Assembly: GCF_000473165.1 (NCBI RefSeq)
Contig: NZ_KI421504.1
Location: 1,332,501 to 1,396,500, forward strand
Direction of reading: 5' to 3'
DNA: 64,000 bases
Source of the DNA: Leisingera aquimarina DSM 24565
GTDB lineage: Bacteria > Pseudomonadota > Alphaproteobacteria > Rhodobacterales > Rhodobacteraceae
Both the position numbers and the translations under genes were made by a program. Positions 1-8,158 of this stretch are shown here, in pieces. Each line of letters starts with the position of its first letter. The first letter of the stretch is position 1. The notes beneath the pieces were generated by a model that saw nothing but the letters and a program-made list of their open reading frames with translations, did no database searches and was not told the origin of the DNA.

Positions 1-1902
1 GAGGGCGAGGGGCCGTTTCCGGCAATTTTGGAGTATTTGCCCTACCGCAAGCGCGACGGCACCGCGCCCCGCGATGAGACCACACATCCGGTTTTCGCCG
101 CCGAAGGCTATGCCTGCATCCGGGTGGATATTGCCGGCACCGGCGACAGCGAGGGGGTGTTTGACGACGAATACTCCGAGCAGGAGCTGAGCGACGGCGA
201 GGCGGTGCTGGCTTGGATTGCTGCGCAGTCCTGGTGCACCGGCAGTATCGGTATGATCGGCATCTCTTGGGGCGGTTTCAACGGGCTGCAGCTGGCGTTT
301 CGCCGCCCGGCGGCTTTGAAGGCGGTGGTGTCGGTGGCCTCGACCGTGGACCGTTATGCCGATGATATCCACTACATGGGCGGCTGCCTCTTGAGCGACA
401 ATGCCAACTGGGGCAGCCAGATGTTTGCCTACCAGTCGCGCCCCGCGGATCCGGAGCTGCGCCCGGACTGGCGCGCGGACTGGATCAAGCGGATCGAAGA
501 GATGCCTTTTATGCCCGCTGAATGGCTGCGGCATCAGGAGCGGGACGGGCAGTGGAAGCATGGCTCGGTCTGCGAGGATTGGTCCGCAATCCAAGCGCCG
601 GTGCTGGCGATCACCGGCTGGGCGGATGCCTATGTGAACGCGCCGCCCGCGCTGGCAGCGAACTTGCAGGTGCCCGCCAAGGCGATGATCGGCCCGTGGG
701 AGCACCGCTATGCCCATATTGCCAAGCTGGACCCGGTGGATTTCCATGGCGAGGTGCTGGCCTGGTTCGGCAAATGGCTGAAGGGAGAAGAGACCGGGGC
801 CGAGGATCTGCCCGGCTACCGCGTCTACATGCAAGAGCATTTCAACCCCGCGATGCAGAACAAGCCGCGCCAGGGGCGCTGGGTGGCAGAGGCGCAGTGG
901 CCCTCGCCCAATGTGCAGGAGCGGGTGATGCATCTGGGTGCGGGCGTGCTGGCAGGGGAGGCTGCAAGCGGCACGCAGGCGGTCAGCAGCCCCGCGACGG
1001 TGGGGCAGGCGTCGGGCTACTTCTGTCCAGGGATGAGGTTCGACAATGAGCTGGCGGGCGATCAGGCTGGCGACGATGCGCTTTCAGCCTGTTTTGACAG
1101 CGCACCGCTGGAAAGCCCGCTGGAGCTGCTGGGCCGGCCGCGGGTCAAGGTGGCGTTCAGCGTCGACAGGCCGGTGGCGCAGCTGGTGGCGCGGCTGTGT
1201 GATGTCTCGCCTGAGGGCGTGTCGCAACGGATCACTTTCCGTCCTTTGAATCTGACCTGCCGTAACGGGTTTGAGGCGCCCCGGAAGCTGGTGCCGGGTG
1301 AGCGGTACGAGGCGGAGATCGAGCTGAATGAATGCGCGCACCGTCTGAAGGCGGGGCACATGCTGCGGCTGGCGCTATCGACGTCCTACTGGCCGATTGT
1401 CTGGCCCGCGCCGGAAGCGGCGGAAGTCACGCTGCATCTGGAAAGTTGTACGCTGGCGCTGCCGGAGCGGCGGGTTTCGCAAGAGATCGCGCCGCAGAAC
1501 CCCGGCGCACCGCGCGCCTACCCGCTGCTGCAGGCGGAGCAGCTGCGCGATGCGGGCGGCACCTCCAAGACCTGGACCCGGGAGGACGGCGCGCTGGTGC
1601 TGGATACCTTTGACGATTACGGCAAGGCGGTGGATCCCTACCACAGCATGTGCGTAGGCAGCCATGTCTCCATGCACTACGAGGTGCATCCGGATGATCC
1701 GGCCACGGCTGCCTTTGCAAGCGACTGGAATTTCGAATTCGAGCGTGGCGGCTGGCAGGTGTCGATTGATACTGAAAACAAGGTGACCTGCGACCGGGAT
1801 AATTTCTATCTCTGGCGCCGGGTGACCGCCCTTGAAGGCGTGAATAAGGAAGTTGTCCTGGTCAAGGAGTGGAAAGAGACGATTCCCCGAGGGGTGCTGT
1901 AA
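1..1902 (+). CDS. CocE/NonD family hydrolase, 5' end outside window
   Basis: Serine hydrolase of the CocE/NonD (X-Pro dipeptidyl-peptidase-like) family; the substrate cannot be told from sequence. The reading frame is open from base 1 and begins inside the family's N-terminal block (GPFPAILEYLPYRKRDGT), so the start lies upstream; the TTG at 28 is internal. Visible: the nucleophile elbow GISWGG (Ser about residue 89 of the visible part), the acid in TGWAD (about 209) and the His in GPWEH (about 235), so the catalytic triad looks complete. The C-terminal half matches the family's jelly-roll domain. It ends with TAA and is followed by about 200 bases without a gene. The family also includes cocaine esterase-like, glutaryl-acylase-like and peptidase members. 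Confidence 0.88.
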   Translation, partial: EGEGPFPAILEYLPYRKRDGTAPRDETTHPVFAAEGYACIRVDIAGTGDSEGVFDDEYSEQELSDGEAVLAWIAAQSWCTGSIGMIGISWGGFNGLQLAFRRPAALKAVVSVASTVDRYADDIHYMGGCLLSDNANWGSQMFAYQSRPADPELRPDWRADWIKRIEEMPFMPAEWLRHQERDGQWKHGSVCEDWSAIQAPVLAITGWADAYVNAPPALAANLQVPAKAMIGPWEHRYAHIAKLDPVDFHGEVLAWFGKWLKGEETGAEDLPGYRVYMQEHFNPAMQNKPRQGRWVAEAQWPSPNVQERVMHLGAGVLAGEAASGTQAVSSPATVGQASGYFCPGMRFDNELAGDQAGDDALSACFDSAPLESPLELLGRPRVKVAFSVDRPVAQLVARLCDVSPEGVSQRITFRPLNLTCRNGFEAPRKLVPGERYEAEIELNECAHRLKAGHMLRLALSTSYWPIVWPAPEAAEVTLHLESCTLALPERRVSQEIAPQNPGAPRAYPLLQAEQLRDAGGTSKTWTREDGALVLDTFDDYGKAVDPYHSMCVGSHVSMHYEVHPDDPATAAFASDWNFEFERGGWQVSIDTENKVTCDRDNFYLWRRVTALEGVNKEVVLVKEWKETIPRGVL

Positions 1903-2064
1903 ACCCGGGCGGGATACGGGCGGATTTTTGGCAATTCGTCCGCATTTGCCTTGGTTTTGACATAGTGCGTTACCAAAAGCACACAGGGCCTTAACCATTT
2001 GATTGCAATTTAAACCCTCAGCGGGCTGCCGTTGCCTTGGCTGTGCCGGATCGGTCAGTATCTT

Positions 2065-2082
2065 GGTTAACGAGCGGTTAAC
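2065..2082. repeat. Tandem GGTTAAC repeat upstream of the glycosyltransferase
   Basis: GGTTAAC occurs at 2065-2071 and again at 2076-2082, one helical turn (11 bp) apart. Each holds the palindrome GTTAAC. The pair lies 23 bases before the GTG start at 2105. It could be a regulator site for the gtr cassette; the binding protein is unknown. A TTGACA hexamer at 1957-1962 has no good -10 partner. Confidence 0.35.
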
Positions 2083-2104
2083 AAACAGTATTGGGGGCGA
2101 GAAA

Positions 2105-3079
2105 GTGCAGCTTTCCGTTGTTGTGCCCTGCTACAATGAAGAAGAGTCGGTCCCCATGCTGGTGGAGCGGCTAGTGCAGGCCATTGAACCATGGGCGCAG
2201 GACGCCGAAATCATCCTGGCGGATGACGGATCCAGCGACGAAACCTGGGCGGCGATCGAGGCGGCTCACGCCAGGTACCCTGTGGTGCGCGGCATCCGCC
2301 TGTCGGCGAACCGCGGCCACCAGGTGGCATTGACGGCCGGGCTGGAGGCTGCGCGTGGCGCGCGTATCTTCATGCTGGATGCCGACCTTCAGGACCCGCC
2401 GGAAATCCTGCCCGACATGATGATGATGATGGACCGCGGCTATGACGTGGTATACGGGCGCCGGGCCGAACGGCAGGGGGAAACCCTGTTCAAGAAGGCC
2501 ACCGCCTATCTGTTCTACCGTTTCCTGAACACGCTGTCGGATGTTGATATCCCCAAGGACACCGGCGATTTCCGCCTGGTCAGCCGCCGTGCGCTGGCGG
2601 CGGTGCTGGCGATGCCTGAGCGCGCGCGGTTCATCCGCGGCATGTTTGCTTGGGCAGGGTACAAACAGATCGGTCTGGAATACGTGCGCGATGCACGGGT
2701 TGCAGGTGTCACCAAATACCCGTTCCGCGCCATGCTGCGCTTTGCCACTGACGCGCTGACCGGGTTTTCCACCAAGCCGCTGAAAATGGCGACACGGCTG
2801 GCGTTCCTGAGCCTCTATGTGACCTTCCTGATGGCGGTCTATGTGTTCCTGTCGCTGATCCTTCACAGCACCGCGCCCGGCTGGGCGTCGATGCTGCTGG
2901 CGATTTCCTTTTTCTCGGGCATCCAGCTGCTAACGCTGGGGATCATGGGGGAATACATCGGCAGGCTCTATATGGAGAGCAAGCAACGGCCGATGTATTT
3001 CCTGTCGGAGGAAACCAGCGGTGCGACGGCTGATCCGGTGAACATTGAAACTGCCCCTCGTCATAAGGAAGCGTCGTGA
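2105..3079 (+). CDS. GtrB-like family 2 glycosyltransferase
   Basis: Membrane-anchored GT2 of the DPM1/GtrB type, expected to move a sugar (usually glucose) from a nucleotide donor to polyprenyl phosphate on the cytoplasmic face. About 324 residues: N-terminal GT-A fold with VVVPCYNEE (residues 5-13) and the metal-binding DADLQD (92-97), then two hydrophobic helices at about 233-255 and 265-290, as in GtrB. The GTG at 2105 is preferred because GGGGGCGAG lies just upstream and homologues begin near this point; an in-frame TTG at 2003 would add 34 unlikely residues. It is first in a cassette with GtrA, a methyltransferase and a GtrII-like protein, and its stop overlaps the start of GtrA. The sugar is not determined by the sequence. 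Confidence 0.85.
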   Translation: MQLSVVVPCYNEEESVPMLVERLVQAIEPWAQDAEIILADDGSSDETWAAIEAAHARYPVVRGIRLSANRGHQVALTAGLEAARGARIFMLDADLQDPPEILPDMMMMMDRGYDVVYGRRAERQGETLFKKATAYLFYRFLNTLSDVDIPKDTGDFRLVSRRALAAVLAMPERARFIRGMFAWAGYKQIGLEYVRDARVAGVTKYPFRAMLRFATDALTGFSTKPLKMATRLAFLSLYVTFLMAVYVFLSLILHSTAPGWASMLLAISFFSGIQLLTLGIMGEYIGRLYMESKQRPMYFLSEETSGATADPVNIETAPRHKEAS

Positions 3080-3462
3080 CAATGCGCGATTGGGGGCAAA
3101 TTCTGCGTTTCTCTGCTGTGGGCGCAGTGGTCGCTGGGCTGTATGTGCTAGGCTTTACCGCGCTGTTGACGGCAGGCCTAGCGCAAGCGGCGGCTAATGC
3201 CTTGGCCTTTGCAGCCGCGGTTGCCGTGCAATATGTTCTGCAATCCTGGTGGACCTTCCGCCGCCCATTGGGGTTGCCGGACCAGATGGCGCGCTTCGCC
3301 TGCGCCATTGCCGCGGGTTTTGCCGTCTCGGCGTTGATCACCGGCGCCATCGGTCCGGCGGCTGGCTGGGCAGATTGGATGTCTGCCACCGCTGTCACAG
3401 TGATCCTGCCGGTTCAGAACTTCATCATCTTTCGCCTCTGGGTTTATGCCGCGGCTGGCTGA
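3076..3462 (+). CDS. GtrA family membrane protein (putative polyprenyl-sugar flippase)
   Basis: Small integral membrane protein (128 residues) with four predicted hydrophobic helices, matching the GtrA/DPMS family. Members are thought to flip polyprenyl-phosphate-linked sugar across the inner membrane. GTG at 3076 overlaps the TGA of the upstream GT2 gene; an ATG two codons later (3082) is an equally possible start. Direct coupling to a GtrB-like glycosyltransferase is the classical arrangement, although here gtrB comes first. There is no soluble domain and no catalytic motif, as expected for the family. Confidence 0.82.
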   Translation: MTMRDWGQILRFSAVGAVVAGLYVLGFTALLTAGLAQAAANALAFAAAVAVQYVLQSWWTFRRPLGLPDQMARFACAIAAGFAVSALITGAIGPAAGWADWMSATAVTVILPVQNFIIFRLWVYAAAG

Positions 3463-3480
3463 TTATCGGACGGAGCAAAA

Positions 3481-4245
3481 ATGTCTCATATCTATTCCAA
3501 CGAGTTTTACGATTACATCGACCAAGGCGCGCGAACTTCGGCGCAGGCGGTGATTTCGGCGGTGCAGCCGCATCTGAAAGCAGGTAGTGTGCTGGATCTG
3601 GGCAGCGGCCGCGGTGTTTGGCTGAGCGAATGGATCAAGGCTGGTGTGATGGATGTGGCCGGCGTCGATGGCGATTATGTAGATCGCGACCGGCTGGCAA
3701 TCCCGCGTGAGCAGTTCCACGCTGCTGACCTGACCAAACCTTTTGACCTGAAACGCAAGTTCGATCTGGCCCAAAGTCTGGAAGTGGGTGAACATCTGCC
3801 CGAGGCAGCTTCGGAGCGGCTGGTGGATAGCTTGACCTGCCACGCAGACCGGGTGCTTTTCTCAGCCGCGGTGCCGGGGCAGGGGGGCGAGTTCCACATC
3901 AACGAGAAGCCGCTGTCCTTCTGGCAAGAGATGTTTGCGGCGCGCGGCTTTACCGCCTTTGACTTTGCCCGGCCTCACCTGAAGGAGATGGAGGGCGTCG
4001 AGCCCTGGTACCGCTACAACACCGTGCTTTACGCCAACGAAGCCGGTCGCGAAGGCTTGCCGCAGGCGGTGCTGGCAGCGGAAATCCCGGCTGGCCAGAA
4101 AGTTCCGCTGGCCGGCAGCCTGGGCTGGCGGATGCGGCGCGGGGTTGTCTCGCTGATGCCGCAGCCGATGGTGACCAAGATTGCCCAGGGCCGCGCCGCC
4201 GTGCTGGCCCGCCGTGCCCGACGCCTCCAGGAGGCTGCTGGATGA
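3481..4245 (+). CDS. Class I SAM-dependent methyltransferase in the gtr cassette
   Basis: About 254 residues with a Rossmann-type SAM-binding core: motif I VLDLGSGRG (about residues 38-46), an acidic post-motif region VAGVDGDYVD (about 60-69) and AADL (about 82-85). It resembles the methyltransferase domains found with glycosyltransferases. GGAG lies upstream of the ATG. It sits between gtrA and the GtrII-like gene, and its TGA overlaps the next ATG, so it probably modifies the sugar, its lipid carrier or the final glycan. The acceptor is unknown; the sequence supports only fold and context. Confidence 0.8.
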   Translation: MSHIYSNEFYDYIDQGARTSAQAVISAVQPHLKAGSVLDLGSGRGVWLSEWIKAGVMDVAGVDGDYVDRDRLAIPREQFHAADLTKPFDLKRKFDLAQSLEVGEHLPEAASERLVDSLTCHADRVLFSAAVPGQGGEFHINEKPLSFWQEMFAARGFTAFDFARPHLKEMEGVEPWYRYNTVLYANEAGREGLPQAVLAAEIPAGQKVPLAGSLGWRMRRGVVSLMPQPMVTKIAQGRAAVLARRARRLQEAAG

Positions 4246-5714
4246 CACTGGTCTCCGCCGGCAGCTCCGCTCCGCAGCGGTCTGCAGTGCCGCAGTTGCT
4301 GGTAACAGTTGCTGCGGTTTTTGCCCTGATGCTGTTGGCCGCGCTGTCCCAACTGCATGATCCGATGATCCGGCATGACGACTATCCGGCGCTGCTGGCG
4401 GATCCTGAGCTGTTCTACTCTAAATCCCTGACCGAAGGGCGCTGGGTCAATTATCTGTGGCATTTGCGCGGCGTGGTGACGCCGGCCTGGGCTAATTTCC
4501 TGACCTACCAGCTGCTGTGGGCGATCTATCTGGGCTGTCTGGTTCACAACGCTCTTGGCCGCGAAGCTGAGATCTGGCAGCGGGTGATGGTAGCGTTGAT
4601 TGCCGGGCTGTGTCTGCCATCGGTGCTGATCTCGCTGTGGTTCAACACACTGATCCCTGGGCTAGCCATTTTGGCGCTGTATGGCTGGCTTGCCACCCGG
4701 CTGAGCGAGCGGATGTGCCGCTGGCTGATGCTGGTCTTTGTTCCGGCGGCGCTGATGTCATATACGACCTATCCGTTTCTGGTCCTCGCGATGAGCCTGA
4801 CCCGCGCAGATGCCGCACGTTCTGCAAAGGATCTGGCGGGCTTGCTGGTGCTGTTCATTGCCAGCTTTGCTTTGGGAATGCTGGCAATCTATTCGCTGAA
4901 CTATGCCGAACACGGGGTGTTCGGCGTGCCGATGGCAGATTGGCGCAATCCCAGCCCTGCAACGGATCTGGCCTCGGCATTGAAAAATTCCAAGCTGGCA
5001 GGGGATTTCCTGGTGAACCTGGTGCTGAAGGGCGGTTACAGCATCACTGGGCTGGCGCTGCTGCAGACTGCGCTGCTTGGCTGCGCCGTGTGGGCCGTGT
5101 GGAGCCGGGACAAATGGCGGGCGCTGTACATGCTGTCCGGGGCCGGGCTGGGGCTGGCGCTGATCTGCCTGCAGGTCATTCGCAGCGGCATCGACATGCC
5201 GGTGCGGTCCGGCGGCTTCCTGTGGGCATTTGGTGCAATCTTTGTCGGATTGTTCGCCCTTCAGCTGCGTGACGGCGGGCGGGCCCGGCTGAGCCGCAAC
5301 CTGCTGTTTGGCATCACGGCCCTGTATGTGATCTTTGCCGGGATGACCCACTTCTTCTCTACGGAATGGAACCGCCTGAGCCAGGACATGGCGGCAGAGC
5401 TGACTGGCGGGGAAGGAACGGTTTATGTCACCGGCACCTATCTGTCCCTGGAAGCGGCCAACACATCAGACCTGCAAAAGGATCAGTCGGTCGAGTTCCG
5501 GCTGAATTACCTGACGGGGCGGGACGTCGTGATGTGCGAAAGCCGTCCTGAAGCCTGTGCCGGTCTGCCGGAGGAGCTGCGTGGCGGCTTGCTGGAGGGC
5601 CGGGGCTTTGAAGTGCGCCACATACCCGGCGGGTCGGTGCTGATGCTGTCGCCCAAGGCACTTAGGGAAGGCAAGCTGGAAGCCGCCCGGAAAAAACGCC
5701 AGTCTGACGAATAA
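4242..5714 (+). CDS. GtrII-like membrane glucosyltransferase
   Basis: Polytopic membrane protein of 490 residues with about ten hydrophobic helices. It resembles the glucosyltransferase GtrII family (Glucos_trans_II), the serotype-specific enzymes that transfer a sugar from polyprenyl phosphate to a surface glycan on the periplasmic side. Near the N-terminus an acidic pair (RHDDYPALL, about residues 45-53) lies in the first external loop, where such enzymes keep catalytic Asp. ATG at 4242 overlaps the methyltransferase stop (ATGA), showing translational coupling. With GtrB-like and GtrA-like partners it forms a complete three-component glucosylation module. The acceptor (LPS, capsule or other) is unknown. 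Confidence 0.75.
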   Translation: MTLVSAGSSAPQRSAVPQLLVTVAAVFALMLLAALSQLHDPMIRHDDYPALLADPELFYSKSLTEGRWVNYLWHLRGVVTPAWANFLTYQLLWAIYLGCLVHNALGREAEIWQRVMVALIAGLCLPSVLISLWFNTLIPGLAILALYGWLATRLSERMCRWLMLVFVPAALMSYTTYPFLVLAMSLTRADAARSAKDLAGLLVLFIASFALGMLAIYSLNYAEHGVFGVPMADWRNPSPATDLASALKNSKLAGDFLVNLVLKGGYSITGLALLQTALLGCAVWAVWSRDKWRALYMLSGAGLGLALICLQVIRSGIDMPVRSGGFLWAFGAIFVGLFALQLRDGGRARLSRNLLFGITALYVIFAGMTHFFSTEWNRLSQDMAAELTGGEGTVYVTGTYLSLEAANTSDLQKDQSVEFRLNYLTGRDVVMCESRPEACAGLPEELRGGLLEGRGFEVRHIPGGSVLMLSPKALREGKLEAARKKRQSDE

Positions 5715-5716
5715 CG

Positions 5717-5732
5717 CCGGGCAGCAGCCCGG
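5717..5732. terminator. Weak hairpin between convergent gtrII-like gene and nadC
   Basis: CCGGGC-AGCA-GCCCGG forms a 6-bp GC stem with a 4-nt loop in the 33-bp gap between the convergent stops. There is no T-run on either side, so it is only a candidate bidirectional terminator. Confidence 0.3.
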
Positions 5733-5747
5733 AAATACGCAGCTGAC

Positions 5748-6602
5748 TTAGAAATCGAGGCCCAGATCCAGGGTGCGCGCCGAATGGGTGAGCGCGCCGG
5801 AAGAGATGTAATCCACGCCGGTTGCGGCCACCTCGGCAATGCGGTCCAGACGCATGTTGCCGGAGGCTTCGGTCACCACATTGCTCTTGGCCATCTCCAC
5901 GGCCTTGACCAGAGTGGGGGTGTCCATGTTGTCCAAAAGCACAACATCGGCACCGCCGGTGGCGATCACCTCGTTCAGCTGGTCCAGGGTGTCGACCTCG
6001 ATTTCCACTTTCATCATGTGGCTGACACTGGATTTGGCGGCCTCCAGAACTGCGCGAACCCCGCCAGCGGCGGCGATGTGGTTGTCTTTGATCAGGATGG
6101 CGTCCGACAGGCCAAACCGGTGGTTGTAGCCGCCGCCATGCAGCACCGCCTGTTTTTCGGCAATGCGCAGGCCCGGTGTGGTCTTGCGGGTGCAGGTGAT
6201 GCGGGTGGCGGTGTCCTTGGTCTCCGCTGCAAAGGCGGCGGTGAGGGTGGCAATGCCGGTCAGGCGGCCGGCAAAGTTCAGCGCCACGCGCTCACCCGAC
6301 AGGATCGAGGCGGCGGAGCCTTCGATGGTCATCAGGGTGTCACCCTTTTTGCAATCCGAGCCATCGGACAGGAGGGTTTCGACCTTCAGCCCGGCATCCA
6401 CCAGGTGAAAGGCAATGCGGGCGATCTGCATGCCGGAGACCACGCCGTCCTCCCGCGCGTTCAGCCGGGCGGAGTAGGTTGCGGAGGCCGGGATCACCGC
6501 GCGGGTAGTGATGTCGCCGTTCTGGCCGAGATCCTCCATTAGGGCGGCACGCACCATCGGTTCCAGGATCAGGTCGGGCAGGGTGGCGAATTGGGTGCTC
6601 AT
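5748..6602 (-). CDS. nadC: Nicotinate-nucleotide pyrophosphorylase (carboxylating)
   Basis: Quinolinate phosphoribosyltransferase, the last step of the de novo NAD branch (quinolinate + PRPP to nicotinate mononucleotide, CO2 and PPi). 284 residues, normal length. Hallmarks: TRKTTPGLR with the substrate-binding Arg/Lys, KQAVLHGGGYNHRFGLSDAI, the catalytic KDNH, the EVE/LLDN acidic residues and the C-terminal SSGALTHS phosphate loop. The ATG at 6602 overlaps the nadB stop by 4 bp, so it is the distal gene of nadA-nadB-nadC. All key residues appear intact. Confidence 0.97.
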   Translation of the reverse strand: MSTQFATLPDLILEPMVRAALMEDLGQNGDITTRAVIPASATYSARLNAREDGVVSGMQIARIAFHLVDAGLKVETLLSDGSDCKKGDTLMTIEGSAASILSGERVALNFAGRLTGIATLTAAFAAETKDTATRITCTRKTTPGLRIAEKQAVLHGGGYNHRFGLSDAILIKDNHIAAAGGVRAVLEAAKSSVSHMMKVEIEVDTLDQLNEVIATGGADVVLLDNMDTPTLVKAVEMAKSNVVTEASGNMRLDRIAEVAATGVDYISSGALTHSARTLDLGLDF

Positions 6603-8155
6603 GTCAGTTCCTTTTGAACCTTGGCGCGGATGGCCAGGGCCTCGTTCAGGGAGATGCGCGTGCGATGCGCCTGGGCAGGGTCGGTCTCGGGGAAGTCGTC
6701 ACGGAGATGGCCGCCGCGGCTTTCCTCGCGCTGCAGAGCGGCGGCGGCAATCAGGGTGGCGGTGGCGCACATGTTGACAAAGTTTTCGTCCGCCGCTTGT
6801 TCAGCTTCCAGCTGGGCAATGGCGGTGAGCGCCTGTTTCAGGCCGGCGGCAGTGCGGCGGACGCCGGCGTAAGCGGTCATTGTCTCCCGCAGGTTTTTGA
6901 CAGCGGCCGCATCCAGGTTCTGCCCGCCTGCGGGGAAGCTGGGGTGGATTGCCCTTGCGTCTGCAAGAGCATCCAGAGACGCAATGTCCTGGGCGGCGTT
7001 GCGGGCGTAGACCAACGCTTCCAAGAGGCCGTTTGAGGCGAGGCGGTTGGCGCCGTGCAACCCGGTGGAGGAGGCTTCTCCACAGACCCAGAGGTTTTTC
7101 AGGCTGGTGCGGCCCTGCATGTCGGCCTCGACCCCGCCCATGTGGTAATGGGCGGCGACGGCAACCGGGATGGGGTCCTGCACCGGGTCGATGCCGGCAC
7201 GGGCGCAGGTTTCGGCAACGGTGGGGTAGCGGGTCAGTACCTCGGAGCCCAGTGCTTCACGTGTGTCGAGCATTGGACGGCGGTCGCCTTGTGTTTCGGC
7301 AAAGATTGCACGGGCGACAATGTCGCGGGGGGCCAGTTCGGCGTCCGGGTGTTCCTCCACCATGAAGCGGTCGCCAGCGGCGTTGATCAGCACCGCGCCC
7401 TCGCCACGGAGGGCCTCGGTGGCCAGTGGCGCCGGATCTTCGCCGATGTCGAATGCGGTGGGGTGGAATTGCACGAACTCGGGGTCGGCAATGCGGGCAC
7501 CGGCGCGGGCAGCAAAGCCGATCACCTGGCCGCGGATGCGCGGCGGGTTGGTGGTATGGGCATAAAGCCCGCCAGAGCCGCCGCCGGCCAGCAGCACACC
7601 CGGCGCCTTGATCAACACCGGTGCTGAGGGGACATCGGCGCGGGTGATCCAGATGCCGGTGACGGTGCAGCCTTCGGTTTCCAACCGCACCGCTTGAGTG
7701 TTTTCCAAGACCTGCACCGAAGGTGCTGCGCGCACGGCGGCGATCAGGGTCTGCATGATCTGACCGCCGGCCTGATCGCCCTTCACCCGCACCACGCGGG
7801 CAGCGGAATGTGCGGCCTCGCGGCTCATCACATAGTTGCCGTCGGCGTCGCGGTCGAAAGGCGCGCCAAGCTCGGTAAGGTCGATGATATGCGCGCGGGC
7901 CACCTGTGTGACCATCGCAGCGACATCAGGGTCGACCGTGCCGGCACCCGCCTGCACGGTGTCAACAGCGTGGGCCTCCGGCGTGTCGTGGGTTGCCATG
8001 GCGGCAGCAACACCGCCCTGCGCCCAAGCCGAGCTTGCGCCCTCGCCCAGAGGCTCGGGTGAGATCACCAGAACCGGCCGCGGTGCCAGCTCAAGCGCAG
8101 CGTAGAGCGCGCCGAGTCCTGCGCCGGCAATAACAATGCGGCCGGTTTCGATCAC
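6599..8155 (-). CDS. nadB: L-aspartate oxidase
   Basis: FAD enzyme that oxidises L-aspartate to iminoaspartate, the substrate of NadA. 518 residues. N-terminal dinucleotide fold with AGAGLGALYAAL (about residues 10-21), SSAWAQGG flavin contacts, RGEGAVLINAAGDRFM and the substrate-binding HYHMGGV in the capping domain, then the FAD-closing CGEASSTGLHGANRLASN. The helical C-terminal domain is present. It lies 3 bp after nadA and overlaps nadC by 4 bp, so the three genes are clearly one transcription unit. The slightly divergent GxGxxA start is typical of alphaproteobacterial NadB. Confidence 0.96.
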   Translation of the reverse strand: MIETGRIVIAGAGLGALYAALELAPRPVLVISPEPLGEGASSAWAQGGVAAAMATHDTPEAHAVDTVQAGAGTVDPDVAAMVTQVARAHIIDLTELGAPFDRDADGNYVMSREAAHSAARVVRVKGDQAGGQIMQTLIAAVRAAPSVQVLENTQAVRLETEGCTVTGIWITRADVPSAPVLIKAPGVLLAGGGSGGLYAHTTNPPRIRGQVIGFAARAGARIADPEFVQFHPTAFDIGEDPAPLATEALRGEGAVLINAAGDRFMVEEHPDAELAPRDIVARAIFAETQGDRRPMLDTREALGSEVLTRYPTVAETCARAGIDPVQDPIPVAVAAHYHMGGVEADMQGRTSLKNLWVCGEASSTGLHGANRLASNGLLEALVYARNAAQDIASLDALADARAIHPSFPAGGQNLDAAAVKNLRETMTAYAGVRRTAAGLKQALTAIAQLEAEQAADENFVNMCATATLIAAAALQREESRGGHLRDDFPETDPAQAHRTRISLNEALAIRAKVQKELT

Positions 8156-8158
8156 AGA

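Noticed and set aside
1375-1998. A long minus-strand ORF over the CocE/NonD hydrolase.
   Set aside because: It is antisense to a clear hydrolase, has no recognisable motif and reflects GC-rich codon bias.
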